From contig OX246741.1 of NCBI GenBank assembly GCA_945910005.1, positions 44,847,670 through 44,911,669 on the forward strand: a DNA stretch of 64,000 bases. The letters run 5' to 3'. Shown here one piece after another: positions 11,564-21,399 of the stretch (the stretch's first letter is position 1; each line of letters opens with the position of its first letter). This DNA comes from Isoperla grammatica. Taxonomy: Eukaryota > Arthropoda > Insecta > Plecoptera > Perlodidae. A program made the translations under genes and the position numbers. The notes below the pieces were generated by a model, which saw only the letters and a list, made by a program, of their open reading frames with translations, ran no database searches and was not told the origin of the DNA.

Positions 11564-11842
11564 GCTGACAGCGGGGGTCCGCTCATATGTAATGGGCAAC
11601 AGTGGGGTGTGACGTCATGGGGGGAAGGCTGTGGCCTGAAGGACTCCCCTTCCGTGTGGACCCGAGTCGACGGCTATCGACCTTGGATACGAAAAGTAAT
11701 TTGGAAGCCTCATCTGAAACCTCGAGCATCTCCTACTAATCCTAAGAGTGCTGGCTCTAAGCAAAACGGCAATTTGGCCATCGTGCATGTTTTCTCTGTA
11801 TTCTTTGCCTTCTCGCGTGATGGAATATGTTATGGAAATTAA
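11564..11842 (+). CDS. S1 serine protease, last exon with catalytic Ser
   Basis: This is the terminal exon, entered in phase 0 from the exon at 5421-5603 through the acceptor ctgtctgtgcag. It starts ADSGGPLICN: catalytic Ser195 and Cys201 are present, but the family Gly193 of the oxyanion hole is Ala. SWGEGCG follows (residues 214-220, Cys220 pairing with Cys191), then SPSVWTRVDGYRPWI, with Ser where Gly226 is usual. After the normal C-terminal helix the protein runs on for about 45 residues with a hydrophobic patch (LAIVHVFSVFFAF) that could be a membrane anchor. The stop is at 11840. All six core cysteines visible across the exons are conserved, so the enzyme looks intact overall apart from position 193. 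Confidence 0.9.
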   Translation, partial: ADSGGPLICNGQQWGVTSWGEGCGLKDSPSVWTRVDGYRPWIRKVIWKPHLKPRASPTNPKSAGSKQNGNLAIVHVFSVFFAFSRDGICYGN

Positions 11843-11847
11843 ATAAA
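11842..11847 (+). promoter_or_regulatory. AATAAA polyadenylation signal overlapping the stop
   Basis: AATAAA begins on the last base of the TAA stop codon of the protease gene. If it is used, the 3' untranslated region would be only 20-30 bases long. No better signal was noticed in the next 150 bases. Confidence 0.5.
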
Positions 11848-11849
11848 GT

Positions 11850-12728
11850 GACAACTCCCATGAATATTATATAATGGTCTACCAAATGTTTCTTTCCGTG
11901 CAATTGTGCTATTCGAGGTGATGATTGGTGATAAAGAAGACAAAGGGCGCTTGATTGAAAGTTGTTTTAAGGCTACACACAATATATATATGCTTTGGAA
12001 GGAAGTGTGAAAGGATGGAAGGTCAAAGACCATACACGTATGTATATGATTAATTAATAATTATACATTAAGATTTCTCAATTTATAAGTATCTTTTTCT
12101 TAAAGAGACGTTTATTGAAAAGTCCAAATTAGGAATTCTCGGAGGCTATTTAGGTACATGTTTGTAGTTTTAATTTCAATCTATAAGGCGGCCTTCTGCT
12201 AGAATATGAAATACAAAACAAAATGAATAGACAAGAACTGTGGTTTGTAATATTAGAGTACCAGGTTAATATTTAATAATGTCTGGTGAATGAACTCTTG
12301 GCATGCACGTAAATAATTATAATATCTGTAGCATCTTGAAACTAAAATAAGGGAGAAAAGTTCGTTCTCGGTAAAACGGATCACGGTTTATGTTGAAACA
12401 ACACTTAAAACAATGCATTGTTTTCATGTAACTTGAGATGTATATTTTAGTTGTAGTAGGTAGAAAAACGCTCTGCTTTAACAGATGAGCCTGTTAGTGG
12501 ATATTAAAAAATATAGGAAAGCATTTTAAATGAACTTTAAATGTTTTAAATTAATTTCTCAATGTTAAAAATTCAACTCACTAGGTGACTATTGATGTCA
12601 ACTGGCTTCGGAATACGACCGTTAATGGTTTTAATTTAAATAGTACTGTAATTAGGAGCATTATTTATGATCACATTTAAAAAATAATAAATTTTAAATT
12701 TTATTTAAAAGCGATCGGAAGTATAGTC
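11850..12728. other. no gene seen
   Basis: This is AT-rich intergenic sequence after the protease gene. No open frame with protein similarity is present. A short match to the dispersed repeat at 14719 (tagaaaaacgctctg) occurs at about 12461. Confidence 0.5.
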
Positions 12729-12799
12729 ATTTTACCGCTAAAACATGTGTCTAAACCCTAAACTGATAACAGGATTTCTCTCTTATTTTACGTGAGAGT

Positions 12800-13370
12800 A
12801 TAAAAGAATCTTATTGATGATTTTCGTACGAAAACAAGATATAATTCATGTTAAAAGAGTATATAAAAAATGAAAATTATATTCATTTGCACACATTGAA
12901 ACTACATTATGTACAAATTTCCAAATTTTATCATTTTTTGCATAGTCTTTTAAGATTAACAGGGAAGGTTACCTCTACGTCAAAACTGCACAACATTTTC
13001 ATCTCAAGAATGGACTTCGAAATGAAAAATCTGAATCAACAGGGCACTGTGGTTTGGTAAGCCTTACACATTGATTGCTCGTAGTTGTGTCTTACATTAT
13101 AATCAGTAGGGTTTGTATATATAATTAATTGTATTACTAATTATCGATTTAATACTCAAAATAACTACGCTAATGGTTATATTATTTCTTTTAGTCTGTA
13201 GGGTTTACCAAAACACAGTGCGCTGTTGAGTTTGTTTTTCAATTTTGTGTTGCAATTTTGAGATATATATTTTAAAATGAAAATTGTTCTGCGGTTTTTG
13301 ACGTAGAGGTACCCTTCGCTCTTAATATCTTGTGTTTTCGTAATAAGAGTCGTCAAATTGATATGTTTAT
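12800..13370. mobile_element. foldback inserted in the left TIR
   Basis: Inverse copies of ttttcgtacgaaaacaagat and ggttacctctacgtcaaaac lie at the two ends (near 12822 and 13320; near 12966 and 13290). The block interrupts an arm that is continuous on the right side at about 17345, which marks it as an insertion. Confidence 0.55.
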
Positions 13371-14301
13371 ACTAGGACCAAAGATTACTGGGTGGGGAAG
13401 ATGATTCATCGCCGTGTTAAAATATCTGCGCGAGTTTCGTCAAACATTTCGAAGTCTCTCACTAGTTCGAATTCTCACCGCAAGGAGCGCTAGATCAGCA
13501 CGTTTGAACTTCGTTGCCGTCTGGCGGGATATATTTTAACTTGTTTCTGGCATCGAAAGAATTCGGCTCGGACACTTTCTCAAGGTCTACTTGATGTCCG
13601 CCTTGCGGAGGCTCGTCGAACTCCCCAAGCTTGGGAATGGGCGTCTCAGGCGCGACTTTCTGCTGCTCGCAGCGCTAGCAGTACTAAAAGGTCCAACTCG
13701 ATCTTTGCACCTCGTATTCTCAATTCAAACATTCAAATCATTTATATTTAATACTTTTAAATATAAATCATACATTAAAGTACCTAATGTTTTAAAAGTT
13801 TTTTGATAGAGAATACCTTTGTTATAGATACAAAACAAACATATTGTCGTTTGACAGTTAGGCCCGGTATTTCAATGTCCAGTTAAAGTATAAAGTAAAT
13901 TTAACTGCCAGGTACTCCCACTTTGGTGTTTTTCCACTGTCAGTTAGCCTAACTGGCAAGTAAATTTTATCTATCTGACAAGTAAACTTAGGGCCGACAA
14001 TCTCTTGCTAAATGTTACTGATAACTATCATCTGGATATCGTTATCTTCCCGATAAAGCAGTGCGCTGTATTATGAGCAACTAGCAGCTACTACAAACAT
14101 CCCGATAGTTATCAAGTGGTTTCGTCGCGGATATTTGCTGTTGGCTGCACTGCCCCTATTGTTGTTGTATTGTTTGTGTTCTATCGCAAGGTCCACTAGA
14201 TCGCTTGAAGCGCGCGCGCAGACTCCGCTAGGAGTAAATCCAGTAGACCTTGGTTTTATCATGGTTTTATCGTGGCGCTGGTGGCGCTATCGTTTTGGAA
14301 A

Positions 14302-14436
14302 ATGGCGGACAAGAAGAAGCGCTCGCGAGCAACCAATTTTTCGGCGGAAAATACGCACACACTTGTAGATCTGGTTATGAAATATTCAAGAATTATAGAA
14401 GACAAGAGAACGGACGCCGTTATATGGCGAGATAAA
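14302..14436 (+). pseudogene. Myb/SANT-like Harbinger accessory protein, first exon
   Basis: The 45-codon frame starts MADKKKRSRATNFSAE and continues LVDLVMKYSRIIEDKRTD. This matches the Myb/SANT-like DNA-binding domain of the second PIF/Harbinger protein, in which an early aromatic residue, a basic N-terminus and an LV..Y..I.E.K pattern are typical. It ends at a donor-like gttagt. In active elements this protein helps the transposase bind the ends. No later exon was found, so the gene is a remnant. Confidence 0.65.
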
Positions 14437-14718
14437 GTTAGTATGATTTGGTACATCCAACGTAATCTGCGAATTTGGGTTTTAGTGGCGGGAGAGGGGG
14501 ATTGCATGGTCAGACGCTGTTAAACGTGTATGATTATTTGTACGCGTATATTTTCGCGCGGGTGTTTACACGACTCAGCCCTACTGGTAGGTGGTTTATA
14601 GAATCATAGCGGTAACGCATTTTGTAGATTCTAATAGAAACGAGTTGATTGTTTAATCAACTACGTGGCTACATGGCATTCCAAATAAATATTGAAGTCC
14701 TCCTATTGTTTTATTAAC

Positions 14719-14935
14719 TAGAAAAACGCTCTGTTTGACGCGTTGATAAGCGAGCGCGTCCATATCTATGAACTTTCTGGTGAAAAGTTTTCAAAGCTAA
14801 TAAAAACAACAATTAACAACAATTCAAGAATGCGCATTGCAAACACTTTTCTAATTTCCACAGCGATTACACTTCCCGGCATTGTTGAATGCTTTGCAAT
14901 GAGAATTTTCGTTGTCATTGCGTATAGTGTTTTCT
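14719..14935 (+). repeat. dispersed repeat, copy 1
   Basis: This matches 23688-23935 in the same orientation. Both contain aaaacgctctgt, gacgcgttgataagcgagcg, aaaagttttcaaagct and aatgcgcattgcaa. No coding potential is seen. It lies inside the Harbinger remnant. Confidence 0.75.
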
Positions 14936-15144
14936 ATGGAAGGAAACGATATTTTTGTGGGGCGAGCGTGAGTGTGTATGTGAAATAGACTGAAAGGGAA
15001 ATTGATTGAAGAATGAAAAGGGATGTGATTATAGAATATGTTGTTGTTTAAGATGAGCGTGGTGATTCCAGTGGATTCCGTCAAGACGTTTATTACGTCC
15101 ATGCCCCATGTGTCTGTAATAGAGTGTTTGAAACATTAGTTTCA

Positions 15145-15660
15145 TAACGCCGTAAAGACGTCATTGAGAGATGACAGTCGGTGTCCGTAATGACGTCTTA
15201 ATAACGCCGTAAAGACGTCATTGAGAGATATAATGATGACAGTCGGTGTCCGTAATGACGTCTTAATAACGCCGTAAAGACGTCATTGAGAGATATAATG
15301 ATGACAGTCGGTGTCCGTAATGACGTCTTAATAACGCCGTAAAGACGTCGTTGAGAGATATGATAACGACAGTCGGTGTCCGTAATGACGTCTTAATAAC
15401 GCCGTAAAGACGTCATTGAGAGATATGATGACGACAGTCGGTGTCCGTAATGACGTCTTAATAACGCCGTAAAGACGTCATTGAGATATATGATGACGAC
15501 AGTCGGTGTCCGTAATGACGTCTTAATAACGCCGTAAAGACGTCATTAAGATACAACAGTGGGTGTCCGTAATGACGTCTTAATAACGCCGTAAAGACGT
15601 CATTAAGATACAACAGTGGGTGTCCGTAATGACGTCTTAATAACGCCGTAAAGACGTGTG
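15145..15660. repeat. 65-bp tandem array rich in GACGTC palindromes
   Basis: The word aacgccgtaaagacgtc recurs at 15145, 15203, 15268, 15333, 15398, 15463, 15528, 15585 and 15642, giving 65-bp units that change to 57-58 bp at the edges. Each unit holds atgacgtctta and taaagacgtcatt as an internal inverted repeat around ataacgccg. The array begins where the transposase frame is lost. Confidence 0.95.
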
Positions 15661-15878
15661 TGTAAAGCCGTGGGGTGCTCCAATCGATGCTCAATCAGGT
15701 TCAGAAGGTGTAGAACAGTAGGCTTTGTTAATCTAAATCGCATAAAAAACTCTTCATCGTTCCAAAAGTCCAAATGGTTAGTCCTAGGCCTTATATTTTT
15801 GGGCTGGCGTGTCCTTGCAGCAACATACATTAAAAATTCGTCGTCAGAATCAGAGTCCTCATATCGGTTGACATCCAT
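15655..15878 (-). pseudogene. HARBI1-like transposase, N-terminal fragment
   Basis: The 5' part of this frame reads MDVNRYEDSDSDDEF, then FWNDEEFFMRFRLTKPTV, HLLNLIEHRLEHPT. The acidic start and the FWND/F..RFRLTK..V..LL pattern are typical of PIF/Harbinger (HARBI1-type) DDE transposases. Only about 75 residues remain before the frame runs into the 65-bp array, so all catalytic residues are missing. It is convergent with the Myb-like frame at 14302. Confidence 0.75.
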
Positions 15879-16130
15879 GTTGTTTTTGCAAAAATGTGGT
15901 TGCTAACCATGCTGCTAACCTTATCCGGTACTTCATCCAGCTGATAAGAAATCCTCCTGCTAGCTAAGCAGTATCTTGTGGATAGTCCTATCGGCAGGTC
16001 ATAATACGCCAAAAAGTATTATCAGGATGATAATCATTAGAGGGAGCACTATCAAGAGATTGTAATACCGGCCCTAACTGATAGATCGGGTGCCTGTTAA
16101 GCGTTAACTGACAGTTACCGTTATGAAAAG

Positions 16131-16233
16131 ATGGCTGCTCGGAGAATAGGTTATGTTGATCACGATGTAGTTGATGCCATTTCTGATGAAAATGAAGACC
16201 CTTTCACATTTCTTCATTTGATTTTCGAAAAAC
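16131..16233 (+). pseudogene. possible second transposase first exon
   Basis: A frame starting MAARRIGYVDHDVVDAISDE and ending FEKR before a gtaaaa donor sits opposite a Myb-like remnant on the other strand, mirroring the inner element. It may be the transposase start of the outer Harbinger element. No motif proves this. Confidence 0.3.
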
Positions 16234-16334
16234 GGTAAAACATGTGCTCCTTTTTAAATGAGAATATAAATAAATAACAATTTTTACGTCAGTAACATCT
16301 AATTTCACTTCACCACCCGTTTTCATCCCACTTA

Positions 16335-16478
16335 CCAGGATTTTCTGCCATTTCGCCATTCATTTTCTTGTTTTCCACAATAAACCTGAACCGTTCAATG
16401 ATATTAACAAGTAAAATCTTTTCTTCTGAAATGAAACTACCCCCTGCGTGGCGGCGTGTTTGTTTTTATTGTCACTCA
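16335..16478 (-). pseudogene. second Myb/SANT-like Harbinger remnant, frameshifted
   Basis: On the - strand an ATG opens MSDNKNKHAATQG. After a one-base frame change the next frame reads SFISEEKILLVNIIERF, FIVENKKMNG and ends at a gtaag donor. The pattern is the same as in the frame at 14302 (basic start, then a Myb-like helix with I.E.K). This looks like the accessory gene of the outer element, broken by a frameshift. Confidence 0.5.
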
Positions 16479-16592
16479 TCTTTAATATTTTGATTCCCTT
16501 AATTGTTTGATAAAAACCCAAATTGAAAGTCAACACATCCAGAAATAAAACTGACACAACCACAAACTTCACAATCATAACAAACCACATAC

Positions 16593-16636
16593 AAGGTCTA
16601 CTTGATCTCCGCTAGGCGGAGATCAAGTAGACCTTG
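16593..16636. repeat. near-perfect 44-bp palindrome
   Basis: caaggtctacttgatctccg is followed directly by its inverse complement. The same word forms the inner part of the long TIRs at 13581 and 17149, so this looks like two element ends fused back to back. Confidence 0.9.
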
Positions 16637-16807
16637 ACTACATAATTTTGACACTATAACAGGCCGTGAAATTGTCTCAGCCAGAGTCGATAATGAAGTT
16701 TTCCTGCTTTGACCAATCACAGCAAGGGAGAGGTTCCCAGTAGCTAACTGCCCAATAATATGGAAGTGAAATACGGAAAAATGGTAACTGCCTGTTAAAA
16801 GTGACGT

Positions 16808-16974
16808 ATAAGTTTAAGGGCCGGTCTTACAATCTCCTAATAAGATAGTTATTTGTAGCAATTAAGCTATTTAGAGGATTTCAAGGGTTTTGATTGGTCG
16901 TCGCCATGGAGACAACAAGCTATTCGACGAATAAGTAGTTATTGGGACATTGTAAGACTGGACCTAACTGTCGA
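16808..16974. mobile_element. 165-bp MITE
   Basis: The left end agggccggtcttacaatctc and the right end gggacattgtaagactggacc are imperfect inverse copies, and there is no coding potential. The ends resemble those of the inner Harbinger remnant, so it may be a derivative of that family. Confidence 0.7.
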
Positions 16975-17623
16975 GTAGTAACTTGACACTTTAACTGGAC
17001 ATTGAAATACCGGGCCTAACGACAATATTTAACATGGAATTAACTACAAAGTTGGACCTTTCAGGACAGGTGCTGCAACCTACTTCAGCTTTGACCTGAG
17101 ACGCTCATCTGACGAGCCTCCGCTAGGCGGAGATCAAGTAGACCTTGACACTTCCTCCCCCCGGCTCTAAGAAGGCACTGAGTCGAACGACCGAGGTTCC
17201 CGCTCACTTCTAAACTTTTGGAATAGGGAGCTTATGCGGTGAGAATTCGAACTACATGTTGGACTTTGAAAACTTCCCTCAGACACGCGCAGACGGTTGC
17301 CCATAAGAGTGAATTATCTTCCCCACTCAGAAATCTTTGCTAGAACGTAAAAATAGAGGGAAATCCTACTATCTGTTAAGGCGTGAGGAGTAAAAGTTTA
17401 GACACATGTTTTAGCGGTAAAAAGCCGAGCGTTAAATTTCCAGAGAATTACCAAACAATGTGAGAACAATATGTTTTATGTTAATTTTTGTCACTGTTGA
17501 CTAAACAAAAATATAATTTTAATCCATAGAAACAACACCATTTCGTATTTCTTGTGATATGATTACAGTTTTCTGAAGACATGTTGAATACTTAATTATC
17601 AATATAAATTCATCATAGGAGTC

Positions 17624-17669
17624 ATGTTCAAAACAAAGATTGCCCTCATTTTCTTCGTCATCGCATCAG
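17624..17669 (+). CDS. candidate signal-peptide exon of an unidentified secreted protein
   Basis: An ATG opens MFKTKIALIFFVIAS, a basic start followed by a hydrophobic core, and the exon ends in phase 1 at cag|gtaaac. Short first exons that encode a signal peptide and end in phase 1 are common in secreted-protein genes, including S1 proteases such as the one upstream. I could not find its second exon: the region beyond is repetitive and contains an assembly gap. It may be the start of a neighbouring gene or a chance match. Confidence 0.35.
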
Positions 17670-18317
17670 GTAAACCCCGGTCGCACAGACAGAGAGTTAC
17701 TTGGAGGGCAGTGGGTAGAGAGTCAATGCTAGGTTGGCTAGGCTAGAGTGTGCAGCAGCCGGCGCCATAAGAAGGCACTATACCCTCTTAATATCCCTCC
17801 GTCTGTGCGGCCGCAGCCCAAGAGCTTGTATTATGATCCCTGGATAAATATTTGTTAAGCTTCTTTCTCGTTATTGTCCATGACATCCAGGCTGCCCATT
17901 GGTTGTTGCCATGGTCAAAACAAGTTAATAGCCGACTAAATATTTATCTGAAGTTCATTATCTCCACCCGTTCCAGTCACTTGTAGTACACTAATGTGGC
18001 CTCTGACAGCCGGCGTAGTAGTCGTGGTCGATCAGGCCAAACATCAAACAAAACCCATAGAATAGCCCGGTAAACAGAAAGGCAATGGAAGCAGAACGGG
18101 TTTGAAGGTTATCCCGATATCTAGAAATGTATTATTAACATAATATCTTGGTCTCCGATCTATGAAACGCTGTAAAGTTAGCTTATAGTTTGATACAATC
18201 CCTTATCTGTGGTTTGATCATGTTATTCATGTTTGTTCTGAAACTACTATTTATGTATGCCACGGTGGTGCGCATGAAGAATATTGCAAACAACAACCAA
18301 ATAACGGTAGTTATGGA
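17670..18317. other. no further exon seen
   Basis: If the signal-peptide exon is real, this is its first intron. An inverted word pair (accagttaatag-like) is present, but I recognise no coding sequence. Confidence 0.4.
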
Positions 18318-19194
18318 GTGAACATAAAATAGTTTTTTTCAACGAAATTTAACAAAAATCACTTTTTTATGTTACCTGTTACTGTATTTTTCCAATTATG
18401 TAAGACGCATGCTTCAAATAGTAGGTATTTATGTTCTTAATCAATTGAATTCAATTGAATGGGCTAGAGCCTATGCCTAGGCCTATGCACGCCATTCGCC
18501 ATTGCTCAAAACTGGGATGAAGAGAAATAACTTTGCAGCAGAATCAGTGCCTTGGTTCTTTGTTATCAGCAGGTGCACCAACTTAAACACAGGTACCTGT
18601 ATAATAATCACAGTATTTTCGATAAATTACCCCTTCTTCAAATTTGATGAAGGGGTTATTTGAAGAAGGGGTTATTATTTTAAACGAAGTGGATATTCTT
18701 ACGGTCAGCCCATTACACTATGGCTGCGCAGTGACAGGTCTACCAACGTCGAATAGATTAGATGAGGTGTTTAACGGCACTGACTAAGGGGCGGTGACGC
18801 GATTTAAGGTTGGTACTACTTTTTCCATTAAACAACATGGCGGCAGGGGTAATTTGAAAAAGGGGTTGTTATTTTTAAATTAATTTATACCCAAAAAATA
18901 ATTTACCACTTCTTCAAGTTTGCGGGCGATATTCGGTTTCATTTCATACGTTGGCTACAGAATCAACGTGGAACAGCTGATTATAGCATCCAGTAGGCTG
19001 TGTGCATGTTGCTTATTGGTGAATGGCGTACATAGACATAGGCTCTAGCCAAATCAACATAATTAAATTGATTTAAAACATAAATTTGTACTATTTTACG
19101 CATGCGCCTTACATCATTGGAAAGATACAGTAACAGGTAACATAAAAAAGTGATTTTTGTTAAATTTCGTTGAAAAAAAATATTTTGTGTTCAC
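18318..19194. mobile_element. foldback element with about 200-bp TIRs
   Basis: The left arm 18318-18520 (gtgaacataaaat, aaatttaacaaaaatcactt, gttacctgttactg, gggctagagcctatg) returns inverted at 19010-19194. The centre repeats the word cccttcttcaaatt and its inverse. There is no open frame, so this is probably a non-autonomous DNA element. Confidence 0.8.
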
Positions 19195-19370
19195 TACGTA
19201 AATAGGTACCCAAATAACAGTACATACATTTATTGTTGTTGCTCAATTTGCTAGAATATTTCCATATCGTACCTCGACCATAAACTAGTGAACTTGGTGT
19301 TTTGATGTAGGTAGCAAATATATATAAATATAATAACAAATATTGTCTTTGTTTAGTCATTTGCGGATCA

Positions 19371-19570
19371 NNNNNNNNNNNNNNNNNNNNNNNNNNNNNN
19401 NNNNNNNNNNNNNNNNNNNNNNNNNNNNNNNNNNNNNNNNNNNNNNNNNNNNNNNNNNNNNNNNNNNNNNNNNNNNNNNNNNNNNNNNNNNNNNNNNNNN
19501 NNNNNNNNNNNNNNNNNNNNNNNNNNNNNNNNNNNNNNNNNNNNNNNNNNNNNNNNNNNNNNNNNNNNNN
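19371..19570. other. assembly gap, 200 N
   Basis: Exactly 200 unknown bases. The round number suggests a placeholder, so the true length is unknown. Confidence 0.98.
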
Positions 19571-19704
19571 ATGAACGGAAGCTGAGGAAAGTCACGCACA
19601 AGACTACCTTATGTGAGTTCTTTAACTTCCTTCAGTGCCAAATCAAAAATCGCTATAGAAATGTATCATGAAATGAAAAAAAATAAAAAAAAATAAAAAA
19701 ATAA

Positions 19705-19975
<271 letters not shown>

Positions 19976-19989
19976 TAATGTGCTCTGCA

Positions 19990-21007
19990 CTCTTATGTGA
20001 TAAACCCTGGAATCATAAAGTGACTGAAACGCAAGGTTTCACAAACATACTAGGATGAAGAATGTTTGGCAACATACCTAGACATATAAAAAATATTAAA
20101 ATAAAAACTTTTCGAAATATGTCAGAAGCAATAAAATTTGTATTCAAACAACATTTTACAATTAGAAATAATAATACATAATAAACAAATTGTAATAAAA
20201 TGCATATTTAATTAATAGTAATAACAAGTTAAAAGTGTATTTACGACAATTATAGTTGGTGAAACTATATAAACACAATTTTGTCTTATCTTACTATTAA
20301 ATATAAAACACGTCCCTAGCTGCAATTCAAAAATAGTGAAAATTTTATAAAATTTCAAAAACAAACAATTTTCTGACCATAATAAAAATTACTTACCTTT
20401 GTTTGTAAAGTAAATTGATATTTACAGTTTATAGCTTGTTTACCATGTCGGTGTTGATTATTTGATTTCTAGGCCTAAATAAAAAAAGTATGCTTAAATT
20501 ACAGTCCCTAAATAAAACTGGAATCACTCAGTACAAAAAGAGAAAAACCACGTTGAAACGAAACACAGTATTTTAGCCAATCAAGGGTATTTTTTATCCT
20601 GTGTGGTTTTCTTTAAGTGATGGTTTCATAGAACGCTTAATTCGGTATCGTTTTATATTTTTGAATCCACCTTGCTTTCATCTCCTGACAATATTATGTG
20701 ATGATAATGTTTATTTTTTTTTCAAGTTATAACGGGAAAATACTGAAACACTGTTTTAATATATGTCATTACTTTGTTCAAGAGTTTTATAAGTTTTTTT
20801 AATTAATCAATACGTAAACTGTCTTTACTTGACATGTACGAGTAAACAACCGAAAGGCTCGAAAAGCGTGGTATTTGAGTGGTCATGTCTTAAAAATGAC
20901 ATTAAATATCAATATTTTGGGGCTAGTGATTTTTAGAATCTACAATTTATTCCCGAAAAACATGACCAAAAAGTGCATATAATGTAGTGGCGCCAAGAAA
21001 AGTGGGG
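19990..21007. other. no gene seen
   Basis: Very AT-rich sequence without recognisable coding or structural features. Confidence 0.5.
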
Positions 21008-21395
21008 CCAACAGAGCCATCGTGTGATTTGGTTCCCCAACTAGGAAACTCACCTCACGCCAATAGACGCATCGTCTATTTTTGTACCCCAACTAGAAAA
21101 CTCACGCACGCCAATAGACGCATCGTCTGATTTGGTTCCTCAACTAAAAAACTCACGCACTCCAAAAGACGCATCGTCTGATTTGGTTCCCTACTAGAAA
21201 ACTCACGCACGCCAATAGACGCATCGTCTAATTTTGTTCCTCAACTAAAAAACTCACGCACTCCAAAAGACGCATCGTCTGATTTGGTTCCCTACTAGAA
21301 AACTCACTCACGCCAATAGACGCATCGTCTGATTAGGTTTCCAACTAGAAAACTCACCTTACGCCAATGGACGCATCGTCCACATCGTCCGAATT
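21008..21395. repeat. 51-bp tandem array, about 7 copies
   Basis: The word gacgcatcgtct recurs at 21066, 21118, 21168, 21218, 21269, 21319 and 21370, with ctagaaaactcacgcacgcc between copies. Two alternating variants (ccaatagacg and ccaaaagacg) suggest that pairs of units were copied together. Confidence 0.93.
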
Positions 21396-21399
21396 GCTC

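Larger units (their letters stand above)
13988..16076. mobile_element. inner PIF/Harbinger remnant with its own TIRs
   Basis: The left end (cttagggccgacaatctctt) is an imperfect inverse copy of the right end (agagattgtaataccggcc, 16050-16072). The element carries a Myb/SANT-like reading frame on + and a truncated HARBI1-like transposase on -, which converge as in autonomous Harbinger elements. A 65-bp tandem array has replaced the transposase body. Confidence 0.65.
13847..17030. mobile_element. PIF/Harbinger-like element with 33-bp TIRs
   Basis: The words at 13857-13889 and 16988-17020 are perfect inverse copies (gttaggcccggtatttcaat at the left end), and weaker symmetry continues outward. 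Inside are coding remnants on both strands that match the two-gene layout of PIF/Harbinger elements, plus a further nested element. The classification rests on those remnants. Confidence 0.65.
12729..17430. mobile_element. long-TIR DNA element hosting nested insertions
   Basis: The right arm at 17050-17430 pairs in inverse orientation with left-arm pieces at 12729-12795 (taccgctaaaacatgtgtct), 13376-13480 (gttcgaattctcaccgc) and 13581-13703 (caaggtctacttgat, ggaggctcgtc, aaaggtccaac). The left arm is split by a foldback at about 12800-13370. The interior is occupied by further inverted-repeat elements. I read this as an old element repeatedly hit by others. Target-site duplications could not be fixed. 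Confidence 0.6.

Noticed and set aside
19343..19601. Frames running through the N block
   Set aside because: They consist of unknown bases.
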